Below are positions 33,782-44,376 of a stretch of DNA of 64,000 nt, piece by piece (position 1 is the first letter of the stretch; every line of letters begins with the position of its first letter). The translations under genes and the position numbers were made by a program. This stretch comes from Babesia bovis T2Bo. Its lineage: Eukaryota; Apicomplexa; Aconoidasida; Piroplasmida; Babesiidae. The stretch spans positions 1,202,501-1,266,500 of the forward strand of contig NW_026261571.1 in assembly GCF_000165395.2 (NCBI RefSeq). Reading direction: 5' to 3'. The notes under the pieces were generated by a model that searched no databases, was not told the DNA's origin, and saw only the letters and a program-made list of their open reading frames with translations.

Positions 33782-35749
33782 TCATTCCACATAGTGCTTC
33801 CGTCTCACTTTCGGGAAGTGTATGACATCCTTTATGTTTTGGATCCCAAGTAAAAACATGATCATACGCTCAAAGCCGATTCCGAAACCACCATGGGGAA
33901 CATTACCAAACTTTCGTAGCTCAAGATACCTGTGAATATATAAAAAGACTCTAGAATAACATACCCTGCGTAATCCTTACCATATACACCATGCTCTTGC
34001 ATAGATCTGAATATAATAAGTGCATAACTATAGACATACTTCTCTAATTCGGGGTAATTGACTTCTCTTATCGATCCTCCAGCAATTTCCCCGACCCCCT
34101 CGGCAAATATGTCCACATTATTCACTACACCGCCGTCCAGCTGCTGCATGTAAAATGGCGCAATAGCACGAGGGTATTGGACAACCGCAACAAGAGGTGA
34201 TTCAAGTATGCTTAGTAAACTACGCTCATGAGCTGCAGATAATTGGTCTCCCCATTCCAGTTTTGAATGTTCATAGGATTCATCCGTTTCTATAGCGCGA
34301 TTTAGTATAGACAAGGCCTCCTTATACTCCAGCGTATGGATCGGTTGAGGTTCGCAGTAGTTAGGGTCATCAGTTAAATGCCTTGGAAGGGAATCCTGCC
34401 CTGAACTACCAGTGCCTACAAGGGTTTCGAGGCGCTTGATAATGCTTGTTTTAAAATGTCTTTCCAAAAGCAAGATGTCATCTCTGCAGTTATCTAGAAT
34501 CGTACGTGCCGAACCAATGATTATTTGATGGATCACATTAATAAGGTCCTAGTTAGTATGATATCCAAGTTATACACTCACCTTAAGATCGGGACCTACC
34601 ATCTCAGCCTCAAGCATCCAGAATTCGCAAAGGTGTCGTGGTGTCTGAAAGATATAAATTAACAAATGGACACAAACATCTGATCTGTCAGCTCGAAAGG
34701 CCGGCCCAAGCTTCCAGACTCTGCTAAAACCAGAACATAACGCCTCTAACTCTAGTTGACCAGAGACACTCAGAAATGTTCTATCGATCTGTAGTCAATA
34801 ACCAAGATAAAGACATTACTAACCCCCTCATTGTTGCCAATATTTGGTGGAATGACCTGCTTCCATTTTAACACAACACAACATTACAAACCTCAAAGAT
34901 ATCTCCCATGCCTTCACAATTTACAGTGGTTAGCAATGGTGTAGTAACGTTTATAAAAGATCGTTTCTGCAAGCTGTATAATGATCCCGTGACATGGCAT
35001 ACCTTCATTATATGATACAACCCTTCGGTTACAGCGCTTCTAATTCTAAATATAGCCTGCATAACGGCGTTTCTCGATCTAAAATTAACATGTTCGCGTA
35101 AATACGTCATTGGATATATACCATTTAGACCCACAGGGTCTAGGTCACGCATGTCTTTAAAAGATGGATGTAAGGATACTGAGTGACCCTCCTCCCTACC
35201 GTCAACCACTAATCTTAGGCTGGTAGCTGATAAATTTGTTTTTAACAATTTCTTTTCCGCCATTCCAATAACCGTAATTGCATCCCCAACGTTTACGTTT
35301 CTCAGCATCCCGTAATTCGGATGGCTACTCCAAACCACCACGGAGACATGCGAAGGGGATGTACCATCTACCACTTCAATGTATGTGCCCGTCTTCTCAG
35401 CATTTTCCGTTGTTTTTCTCACCCATCCCACCAATTTATACAGCTGTCTACCGCCGTTTGTAGTAGTGTTATCACTGGCGGTGGTATTACCTTGAGTATT
35501 TGGCAATAATCCGATAAATTCCTTGGCGGTAATATGCTTAGTCACAGGTAAAGTGACATCACTATCACTCTCAGGTGAACTGTTAACAGATGTCCGGAAT
35601 GACCGATGTCCGACAAAACGTTGGTAAGGCGTTAAATATGCCATAGATGGCATAGCCCTGACGTTTGTCCTAATTGATTCATTTTTGTTCATGTAACATG
35701 ATCCTAAATATATCCCAGTCAAGGGGAAAAAAGACTTTGTTATATTCAT
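33782..35749 (-). CDS. Asparaginyl-tRNA synthetase, probably organellar
   Basis: A class II synthetase charging tRNA-Asn. Seven exons: 35749-35003, 34966-34892, 34856-34824, 34788-34678, 34644-34582, 34548-33965 and 33929-33782 (introns 33-36 bp), 586 residues. An N-terminal OB-fold anticodon domain ([20 protein letters not shown]) precedes the catalytic core. That core contains [20 protein letters not shown], motif 2 [17 protein letters not shown] and motif 3 [15 protein letters not shown], ending [19 protein letters not shown] before FER fits AsnRS rather than AspRS. About 95 residues precede the OB-fold, beginning with a hydrophobic stretch ([13 protein letters not shown]) and then a basic, Ser-rich region, as in an apicoplast or mitochondrial leader. 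The location is inferred. Confidence 0.9.
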
Positions 35750-36378
35750 TCGGTATCAGCAACGTAACAAATGTATCAAAAAGAGTCATTTGATTCTAGG
35801 ATTCCTTTTATCAATATATAGCATGTACCCTTTAGATGTAGATGTTAAATCAGCCGCCAGCAATGATGGTTGGACATTCCCCAAAAGAATCTATACTCTA
35901 TAGTCGCATCAATAGAAACTTATTTGCTCTCATAATATTATACATGAATCTATATATAGAATATATTATATTCGATATGTCTAGGTGTATATTGTAGAAG
36001 GAAGGCTATGATTAGTTTTACATTTACATACACATCAAGGGGCACAAAATCAATCCACATGAAAAGCATGTGAGACTAAGGAACACTAAAAATCAAGCAT
36101 TATATATGAATAACATCAATGTGATTCCATATATGCCAGATTAGACCTAATGTTTCCAACGTGAAGCCTGGTGTGTAGGCGGTTGTGTATAAAGATGTGA
36201 TATATAAAGAATGGTTCCATCAGGCGTATCTAGAGAGGTATTGCCATCTTGTTGACAATTACACACCGGTAAATGCACATTTTACTGCGTTACATGTCAT
36301 TATCATCCATGACAAACGAGGTTTCTGTGAGAGTGGGAGAAAAAAGATTTGTTATTCTATTGAAGTGATAGGAATATA
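35750..36378. other. Intergenic between AsnRS and the EME1-like gene
   Basis: 629 bp, AT-rich, holding the AsnRS promoter and the 3' end of the EME1-like transcript. A plus-strand frame at 36185-36517 is the antisense shadow of the last EME1 exon plus UTR. An extra small 3' exon of the EME1-like gene could end near 36300, but I could not support it. Confidence 0.45.
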
Positions 36379-37561
36379 TCAAATAACGTACCTCTTAGCT
36401 AATGATAGGCCGAACTTACGAGATCCCCGGCTGCCAACGTTTATGTTCCGCAGTTTGTCTACCACTAGCTCAGGGGAGTTCGCCGCTGCTTCCATAATAT
36501 CTGATGGTGTAGGATAGCTGTATTTAAATAGTGCTTATGAAAACAACTTACATATTGGCAATGGCAATAGCGGCTTCCTTCCCTAATTCGGGTATTTGCT
36601 GTAACTGAGCAATCCATCTATATAGATATATTAACTAGTCGCCAAACATACATTCGTGTAATTAGCGGTATTTCTTCTGTGTTATCCGATTGAGGCTTTG
36701 ATCGAAAGTACATTGAGTTTTTAGGATTGACACAAAGCTCTGTAGCTGAACATGCATTGAGCATGAGTTTAGCCTGTAGCGTGTATTCAAGTATATTGAC
36801 ACGTACCAGTTCAACATCGTCTTCCGCTTCGATGGTATCAACCTGATGCTCCACTACAAGAGAACATATGATCTCATCCAAAGCAACGTTGTGAACCAAG
36901 GGACTCTGACTTTCTTGCGATAATTGAGTGTCACCTATTTGGTTGTTGCCATGCAAAGCATATAAACGCAACGCATGTAAAACCAACACCAAAGTTACGT
37001 TGCTATATAGCACTTTCAATATTTCCACAGTTGTAAGTATGCGTTGTTTCAAAACAGCTATGTTACAGTTCAGTACGTCTTCCTTGGTGTATAACAAAAA
37101 GAATATAGCGGGCTTTGTTGGAGAAGTTGAAAATTCAGCTTCCTCATCAGATGAATTAACAAGGTTCTCAGTATCAAATATTCGTTCCGTACTCTCAAAG
37201 ACAGAAGTCTGAGTATCTTCTAATTGACTACCAATATCTGCGCGTAATGTAATTCTATATTTTGCGGTATGATAGAAATAGCCACTGCGCATAGCTGCAA
37301 CATACCAGGCATGTCCTTGCCCAATGCTCGGCAAAGGTGAGTTTTATAAGTAAAATTGGTAGTTAACATACATATATTGCCTTCTTTCAACATAATATCG
37401 TAAACTGCTTTGTCAACAATTTCGTTGTCGTTGTTAACCAAAATTTCAACTTCTAATGGTCTGCCTTCGTTATATTGCTCTAGATGTGGTTTGAGTCTGT
37501 ACCATGTAGGAGGCAGCCAGAGCGCCATTTTAACCTTATTGGCCACATTTTCGGTTTCCAT
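36379..37561 (-). CDS. EME1/MMS4-like subunit of the MUS81 structure-specific nuclease
   Basis: Probable non-catalytic partner of MUS81, which cuts branched DNA at stalled forks and in recombination. My model has four exons: 37561-37306, 37237-36652, 36617-36552 and 36517-36379, 348 residues. The best evidence is the C-terminal helix-hairpin-helix region: WIAQLQQIPELGKEAAIAIA, then YPTPSDIMEAA and GLSLAKRY, close to the WxxxLxxIP...YPS pattern of EME1. The upstream part (AIFFLLYTKEDVLNCN, ILEYTLQAKLML) has the right position for the XPF-type nuclease-like fold, without an ERKxxxD active site. The first intron (68 bp in this model) has alternative acceptors and is unsure. ERCC1 or FAAP24 are less likely. 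Confidence 0.6.
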
Positions 37562-37980
37562 AAGTATAAAACATCGACTTGAAGTGTTTGAAGTTAAAGA
37601 AGGTTGATGCCCATTGAATAATATGAGGAATACTAGTCAGTGGAATAACGATTATTTCAGCCTTGTACACATATTTGGGAATACATTTTAAATTAATTTA
37701 TTAGTTAAAAATAAACCCTACTGCCCATTTATTAACTAATTAGAACTAACTGTTTGTGCTAATATATGGAAGACGACATTAATACACAGTAGGGCTACAC
37801 ATTGCATTACCTAAAACATATATATTAGAGGATTTTTATTCTTATTTCCAGATTTATGTAAATTATTAAAGTGTTGTGAATATATTGTCGATTTTCCTTA
37901 AAACCCATTGGCCTTTGGTACCTATCTCATTGACTAATTGACAAGATTTCTATACGTTAAACGTATATTATTATGCAATA
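37562..37980. promoter_or_regulatory. Divergent intergenic region EME1-like/PPWD1
   Basis: 419 bp, AT-rich, between two genes transcribed away from each other. No ORF and no recognised element. Both promoters are expected. Confidence 0.45.
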
Positions 37981-40133
37981 ATGAGTGATCATTCATCACC
38001 CGATCACAGCAGTAGTGAGGAGGAATTTGGTAGGTTTTTTGTTGTCAGCGTATTATCTAGGTATCATTGGTTACTATATTACTGATTGTCTAACAATACT
38101 GCAAAATTATAAAGTTCAAAAACATTTTCAGGTCCTCAACCTATTGTTGATACATCGAGTACAACCAAGAAAAGAAAAGGTAATTTACCACTATAGGATG
38201 CCATATCTTACAGTCGATTTTAACGATTCGTTATATTTGCAAAATATACCTTCCGCCACCCGTTATGAACGTAGCTTTGGGCATAAAGCAAATGTAAGGC
38301 ATGGTAAGTTATAATTATCTAGATTCATTGAGGTCAGTGGTTGCAAGCGCATCGACTAGGTATATTGCCACCGGAAGCGATGATGGTTACATCAACTTCT
38401 GGTACTACGACACTGATGGAGTACAATTTGTAAAGCGTATTGAAGCGCATAAAGCGCGAATCACACATATGAGGGCGTCACTCGACGGTCTTGTATTAGG
38501 CAGTATCGCTTTGGATCGTAAATATAATCACATCGACTTTCCATCATTCGACGTTGTAACCAGGATTAATCTGGAGTTTGTACCACTATGTTTTGAATTT
38601 ATAACGACCTCCAGTTCACCGCATACAATACTCGCAATGTAAGTTTGTACATCGTTTGGTATATGATCTTCAGAGCTTCTGCCGGTGATAGTAAAGTCTA
38701 TATCTACAAACCTTCTATCAGCTCGAAACCTGAACGCATAGTGTCAATCAGTACGAAAGACATACATACCATGGTCCATAATTCAAGGTATGATGTATGC
38801 TTAGCTGCAAATCGCCACGGTGACGTGGATGTCTTTGATGCAAATACCTTTAAATTCCCATCAAAACAATCGCAATTACAATTCCAGATGAAAGGTGACA
38901 CTGATTTATACGAAATGCGTAAAGTTAGTACCCACGTAGTGTCAATGGCTATATCGCCCAATGGAGAATTCACTGCAATGCATTGCCACGACGGAATGAT
39001 TCGGTTATACCGTTTCGTAACTATGAAACTAATAAGGGTTTATGACGAGAGCGCTTTAATGTATTCAGCTGCACAGAGTGATCCGAATGCATCGTCATTA
39101 CACCTGGAATCTGTAGATTTTTTAAAACGCAGGGCACAGGAGATTGAGTTAGCCAAATTGGGTACGGAGCAGGGTGAATATAGTGGAATGACTTTTGATT
39201 CGTCCTCTAACTATTTAATATACCCCTGCTTACTAGGGATTAAGGTGGTTAATATCCATACAAACAATTTGGTGCGCCTCATTGGAAGGTCAGAGTTGTC
39301 AATCAGGTTTTTGAAAGTCGCTCTCCTGCAGAATATATCGAATAAAGGGCACATATCTTCATCACGTTCCGAGAGTAAGGACGTGATGGACCCAATTATT
39401 CTGGCCACTGGATATCAAAAGCAGAAACTTTATGTATTTAGCAATAGGGAGCCAACTGAAGAAAGTTTAGAGACACGTGATGTAGGCGCCCATGTGGACC
39501 CGAGTACAGGTCAACTAACAACTAAAGGTGCGTTTAATCATTGGAGTGACATGCTTGATAGGGATATCGTCCACACATATAGGTGAACGACTAGCACGTG
39601 AGGCTATTATCCATACAAACATGGGTGATATTCATGTGCGACTGTTCTACAAGGACTGTAGTAAAACGGTAGAAAACTTTACCGTCCATGCGCTGAATGG
39701 ATATTACAATAATTGCACATTCCACCGTGTTATTCCAAATTTCATGATACAAGGAGGTGATCCTAGCGGAGACGGTACCGGAGGTGAGTTGTGTACATCA
39801 CTGCACAATTAATACAGGGGAATCCATTTGGGGTAATGAATTTGAAGACGAAATAGTACCACACTTGAAGCACGACAGACCTTTTACCCTCTCAATGGCA
39901 AATGCTGGACCAAATACCAATGGATCGCAATTCTTCATCACAACGGTGCTATGTCCGTGGTTAGATGGGAAACATACAGTATTTGGCAGGGTCATATCAG
40001 GAACAGATATAGTACAGGCAATAGAACAGGTTGGTGTCTAAATCCATAAGATGACATATTGCAGGTACCGACGAATAGCGACGACAAACCGCTCAAAGAC
40101 GTGAATATTATCAACGTCAAACCAATATTTTAA
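37981..40133 (+). CDS. PPWD1: PPWD1: WD-repeat cyclophilin of the spliceosome
   Basis: WD40 propeller plus cyclophilin-type peptidyl-prolyl isomerase, a spliceosomal component. Eight exons: 37981-38029, 38132-38179, 38214-38303, 38338-38638, 38674-39527, 39562-39783, 39818-40029 and 40065-40133, 614 residues. The family-specific N-terminus ([17 protein letters not shown]) leads into WD blades ([34 protein letters not shown]). The isomerase domain begins [14 protein letters not shown] and has [28 protein letters not shown] and [10 protein letters not shown]. The catalytic Arg (FHRV), the Gln/Phe of QFF and the Trp of PWLD are all present. Introns are 34-35 bp except the first (102 bp). The 34-bp choice for intron 5 adds a few residues over a 55-bp alternative. 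Confidence 0.95.
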
Positions 40134-40328
40134 TGTTACAGAATGCCTAAGTTCAGTATAAAAGTATGGTCAACCATTATTTATTTTATGAACTCGTGTA
40201 TACATGATGAAAAATTTCTACATCCACAAGAAACTTGTTTATCACTTGATGAATATGTGGAATTATTAGTTACTATAAATGCAATTGAAATCATATAGGC
40301 TCATCTACTAAATATATGAGAGGCAAGT

Positions 40329-40588
40329 ATGTTATCCCTATATGAGCTGCAGCTTGAAAAAATTCTACGCAGCTGTAAAAACATCAATTCCTTTGTCTGT
40401 GATTTTTCCGGTTGCGAAAACGTTATTGCACGCGTTAGACGCGATAAAAATTCCCAGTAATATGACTTCATATTTATTGAATATATACCAGCGAGGTAGT
40501 CCCTTATTTGTTTGCGTACACCTTGCTCTACTTATCCTTACATTTTAGGGTTTATCGTGCATTAATGGGCACCATTTGTGTCTCTTAA
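40329..40588 (+). CDS. Candidate small two-exon protein
   Basis: A possible small gene between PPWD1 and the CCCH protein. Exon 1 (40329-40456) opens MLSLYELQLEKILRSCKNI and has protein-like composition. A 35-bp GT-AG intron (40457-40491) of the typical size leads to exon 2 (40492-40588) with a hydrophobic segment around YLFAYTLLYLSLHF. The total is 74 residues. A different acceptor at 40548 would give another C-terminus. No family is recognised. Support is limited to intron size, frame closure and composition. Confidence 0.3.
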
Positions 40589-40920
40589 TGCGCATTTCCT
40601 GCTGTATTGTTGATATATTTCTCAATTTAAAACTATTTACGGTAAGGATCTAATGTTCCAACGGAGTATTGTCCAGTAAGGGTCCCATTCCTTCTGCATA
40701 CGAAATATATTCTTGTTTAAACGGAACAACAAAATTTAGAGACATATTCTGTATTGATAGTCAATAGACGCCGTAAATCGTAAGCAGAAGTGTAATGTTT
40801 GAGAGTTGTTTTGTTCAATTATCTTTAAGGGCGTGAAGCAATAGTAATATTCGCAAATCTTCAACTATTCGGTAGATTTTAGAGCGTTGATGTCAATATA
40901 CACGTTACTATTGATTCAAA
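40589..40920. promoter_or_regulatory. Upstream region of the CCCH gene
   Basis: 332 bp, AT-rich, no convincing ORF. Expected to contain the promoter and 5' UTR of the CCCH protein. Confidence 0.4.
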
Positions 40921-42657
40921 ATGCCTATTCTTAGTGAAGAAGATTTGGAACGCTTCCGTACCAAGGTTTGTTCCTTGGCATCCTCCATGAGATGTGACTT
41001 TGGGGTGGAAAGATGTAACTATTCTCATAATCTCTACTGGGCAAGAAGATGTCCCTTCTATTTGCGTGATTCTTCCATTTTGAGATATATTCCAGCATGC
41101 TGTCCGGATGTGGAATTGGGTCCAGGAAGTGCCATATTAAAAAATACATGTCCTCGCGGAAATAACTGCGCTTTTGCCCACTCGCTCGAAGAGATGAACT
41201 ATCACCCATTAGTTTACAAAACAAAAATGTGTGCCCAGTATCGAGAGGGTAACTGTAGGACGTATTACTGCCATTTGGTACATGGATTAGCGGAGTATCG
41301 TGTTCCTCGAGATTATGTTTTGCCACGTAAACGTGGGATAAACATACCACAGTTCGAGCACGTAACAATGGTAGATAATATAAGGAATAGCCAGGGTAAT
41401 GTTAATAGTTGCGGGTATTTAAGGGATAAGTCGTTAAAAATGGAACACGAATTACGCAATTCAATCTTACCAGGGGGGTTGATGAATCGTAGCCAACCAA
41501 GTCAACAGTTCAACATGTCGCAACCGCAACTACCTTGCAATTTCCAAGCGTATAATAACGGTCAAGGGGAAAGCAAACCCAATGCGTACGTAACTCACAA
41601 TCCAAGCCACGCCTACTCTGGATATCACAATCCTGCCTCCTTTCAGCGCGGCGTATTAGCCACAGGAACGATTTATAAAAATGAATCGTTGATGGATTCG
41701 ATTGGTTGTGATGCGTCTAAAGGCGAACCATGCGAAAAACTGAACACAATCCACTGGACAGAAGACGTAATTGAATCACTTAATAAATCCACGGCGAACG
41801 AGTTGAAAACGTCATCTCAGTATTCAAATTCATTCTCAGAAGATCATAAAGGTGAAAGTTGCGTAAAAGGAAACATCGAAAAGGGAAAGCTAGCAAACAA
41901 GGTAAAGGACTATGCGGCGCAGTTGCAGGTTACAAATAGTGTGGAGGATCCAAAAGAAGGTATCAATGAAGCACCCTCTAGATGGTACGATAACAACTCA
42001 AACATGGTAACAGCTTCAGAAGGGCGTACACCAAAGAATAGTATCACGAACATGGAAACAATGTTCCAAACCCCCAGGGAAGAATGTGACGCATTCAATT
42101 CAGCGGCGGCCAATGATAACAGCCCATGCAGTACTATGTCACAGATATATAACCGATTTGGGTGCCCTAACGTTGTAAGAAACATATCCGGATGGAAAAC
42201 AAATTCACCAATTCCACGGTCACTTTCATTGCAATGTGTCAGTGAAGAAGGTGCAAATAGCGAGGATAATAATCATAAAGATATCAACAATAACCTGCTG
42301 GAATACGTATATCATACAGTCTCACAGCAGTGTGAGCTAATTGCTGGTAAATGCGTACAAACTCCAAACAATAAGGCCAATTTGCAGTCAATTTGCAATG
42401 ATGCACACAGCTTGTGGCAGTTGCTATTGAGCATACAGACCTTGTTGTACGAAAGTGATAGCAACAGCACGGTGGATACCGCTGATCCTTGCCAAGTGAA
42501 TCATTCAGCCGATATCGTTGAAAGACAATGGAGTGATGTTGACAGCTTTTACTGTGACTTAGTAGACGCCTACGAATCAGAAAACACTCATACAAGTACA
42601 ATATGCACCAACGCTACCGATGATTCGGTTAAATGCTTAAGCAAGCACGCGGAATAA
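40921..42657 (+). CDS. Tandem CCCH zinc-finger RNA-binding protein
   Basis: A single-exon 578-residue protein with three CCCH-type fingers in its first 125 residues. Finger 1 is C17-x7-C25-x6-C32-x3-H36. A second has NTCPRGNNCAFAH. A third is KMCAQYREGNCRTYYCHLVH (C-x7-C-x4-C-x3-H). The spacing, with a CPD motif before finger 2 and a YKTKMC motif starting finger 3, resembles the plant RR-TZF arrangement more than the tristetraprolin C-x8-C-x5-C-x3-H pair. The remaining 450 residues are Asn/Ser-rich and disordered-looking, with few landmarks. The family usually binds mRNA and controls stability or translation, which is the inferred role. Start ATG 40921 gives a plausible MPILSEEDLERF helix before finger 1. 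Confidence 0.85.
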   Translation: MPILSEEDLERFRTKVCSLASSMRCDFGVERCNYSHNLYWARRCPFYLRDSSILRYIPACCPDVELGPGSAILKNTCPRGNNCAFAHSLEEMNYHPLVYKTKMCAQYREGNCRTYYCHLVHGLAEYRVPRDYVLPRKRGINIPQFEHVTMVDNIRNSQGNVNSCGYLRDKSLKMEHELRNSILPGGLMNRSQPSQQFNMSQPQLPCNFQAYNNGQGESKPNAYVTHNPSHAYSGYHNPASFQRGVLATGTIYKNESLMDSIGCDASKGEPCEKLNTIHWTEDVIESLNKSTANELKTSSQYSNSFSEDHKGESCVKGNIEKGKLANKVKDYAAQLQVTNSVEDPKEGINEAPSRWYDNNSNMVTASEGRTPKNSITNMETMFQTPREECDAFNSAAANDNSPCSTMSQIYNRFGCPNVVRNISGWKTNSPIPRSLSLQCVSEEGANSEDNNHKDINNNLLEYVYHTVSQQCELIAGKCVQTPNNKANLQSICNDAHSLWQLLLSIQTLLYESDSNSTVDTADPCQVNHSADIVERQWSDVDSFYCDLVDAYESENTHTSTICTNATDDSVKCLSKHAE

Positions 42658-43035
42658 GATTTTTGATTTTGCCAAAGACATTCTATTGCGATTTACTAAA
42701 GACCTGTGTCATGTTAAACAGGTCATTTTAGCCTTCTCCCAGATGAGTCACCTATGATCTACACCTGCGTTGATGGTACAGGTATGATATATTTCGCAAA
42801 GGTATATACGATACTACCACATAATTCCGATATTTTCGACTTCTGGCTGAAGTCTAGCACATTTTTGCAACAGATAAATCATTTCATAATTAAAATTTTC
42901 AATTTTCGAACCCTTAGAATTCTATACATGATTGTTAGTACCTTGGTACCAACAACACGCAAATGCTCGGCTGTTACACACTATATTGTCTATATTATTA
43001 TCTCAACTGTTCGAACATATATAGGTGTAAATGCA
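42658..43035. promoter_or_regulatory. Intergenic upstream of RNF113
   Basis: 378 bp, AT-rich. The frame of RNF113 exon 1 is open upstream but lacks conserved sequence, so I treat it as a 5' UTR/promoter region. Nothing else seen. Confidence 0.4.
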
Positions 43036-44224
43036 ATGTTTAACAAACGTAATCTTTCGGCTTTAAAAAAGCGCACTCCTTTAATACATCCGACGAATCT
43101 CAGTGACGTGCCGGAAGACAACAAGGGTAGGTTTCTATCAACAAATTACACATTGCTTGCTAGAGGATGCAGCAGTAATAAAGGTGCCGGAACGCAGAGT
43201 AGTAAAGAAACATTGCGCCGGGGTATGTCAACTAAGTAGTCAATACATGTTATAGAGCACCCGAGACTCTAAAGTCGAATCAACGTCAAGCCATGTCTAT
43301 AGCGCAACTGATAGATCAGAGGTATGTCCCACCATTTAGTTGCTACAAGTATTTTTAACACTATACTTCAATGTACTAACTCAAACATAGGAGGATAAAA
43401 ACGACCAAAGAGCCACTTCTACTTATGAAATAGATACAGAGGTGTCGCGGGATCATCGCAGCATTCTGGAACGAAACGCCGAAATCGGCAAACAAATACT
43501 CAATAACGAACTGGAGGATGGCGTGTACCGAGGACGTGGTGCATACCGCCCGGTTATGAATGTGCGTGAAGGTAGTATTGCTGCAGCCAAATATACAGGA
43601 TTATATGGTCCTGTACGTGCATCGATGACAAATGTGCGTACTACGTTACGCATAGATTATCAACCTGATGTATGTAAAGATTACAAAGAAACAGGATACT
43701 GTGGCTTCGGCGATTCGTGCAAATTTCTACACGATCGTAGCGACTATAAATCAGGATGGCAAATAGAAAATGAATGGGAGCAAGCACAGGCTGCCAAAAG
43801 GAAAAAGTTACAAGAAAAACTAGACAGCTGGCAACGGAAAGTACAGAAAAACCTAGCTGATCCAGAAAATGTGTCTTCACAATCTGAAAATGAAAGTCAA
43901 TCATCCGATTCGGACTGCAGTACGTCAGATAGTGACTCTTCCGACGATGAACCAACTGAAAAATCGCAATACGCAAAAACATTGAAAGCTAAAGCACGCA
44001 AAATGAATGTACCTTTTGCATGCTTAGCTTGCAGGAAAGCATGGAGAACATCAATGAATCCAATCATGACGACATGTGGCCATTACTTTTGCGAATCTTG
44101 CTCTATAAGAGCATATTCACGTAACATGAAATGTGCAAAGTGCGGAGTTACACAGGATGGAATCCTAAATCCTGCACAGGCAATAATTAAACTTCTCGAA
44201 TCAGTTGAACAACCTGAACAATAA
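43036..44224 (+). CDS. RNF113/CWC24 spliceosomal CCCH-RING protein
   Basis: Homologue of RNF113A/Cwc24, which joins the activated spliceosome at the 5' splice site. Four exons: 43036-43126, 43164-43222, 43256-43321 and 43391-44224 (introns 37, 33, 69 bp), 349 residues. Highly conserved blocks are ATSTYEIDTE, YQPDVCKDYKETGYCGFG and DSCKFLHDRSDYKSGWQIE, which form the CCCH finger. The C-terminal RING is CLACRKAW...CGHYFCESC...CAKC, and NPAQAIIKLLE follows it. Between finger and RING lies a Ser/Asp-rich acidic linker. The exon 1 start (MFNKRNLSALKKRTPL) matches the basic N-terminus of the family. Confidence 0.93.
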
Positions 44225-44376
44225 GTGTGTAACGTTATATTGTCGTGTAGTCGTAGCGTGGGTAGACAGCCTGATGGTCACAGCAGCTGGTCTACGCACA
44301 TATATTGCCTTTTGGCAATTCAGCCACTGGTATTTTGTACAACAAATGTTCACCAATCGGTCAGATATCCACGTCA

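Noticed and set aside
36185..36517. Plus-strand ORF of 110 codons
   Set aside because: It overlaps the last EME1-like exon in antisense; the helix-hairpin-helix protein on the other strand is far better supported.
40492..40495. A 4-nt internal exon in the candidate gene at 40329
   Set aside because: An exon this small, bounded by introns of 35 and 53 bp, is implausible compared with simple read-through of exon 2.
44305..44376. Upstream extension of dephospho-CoA kinase
   Set aside because: The frame is open but begins without an ATG; the first in-frame ATG is 44377.
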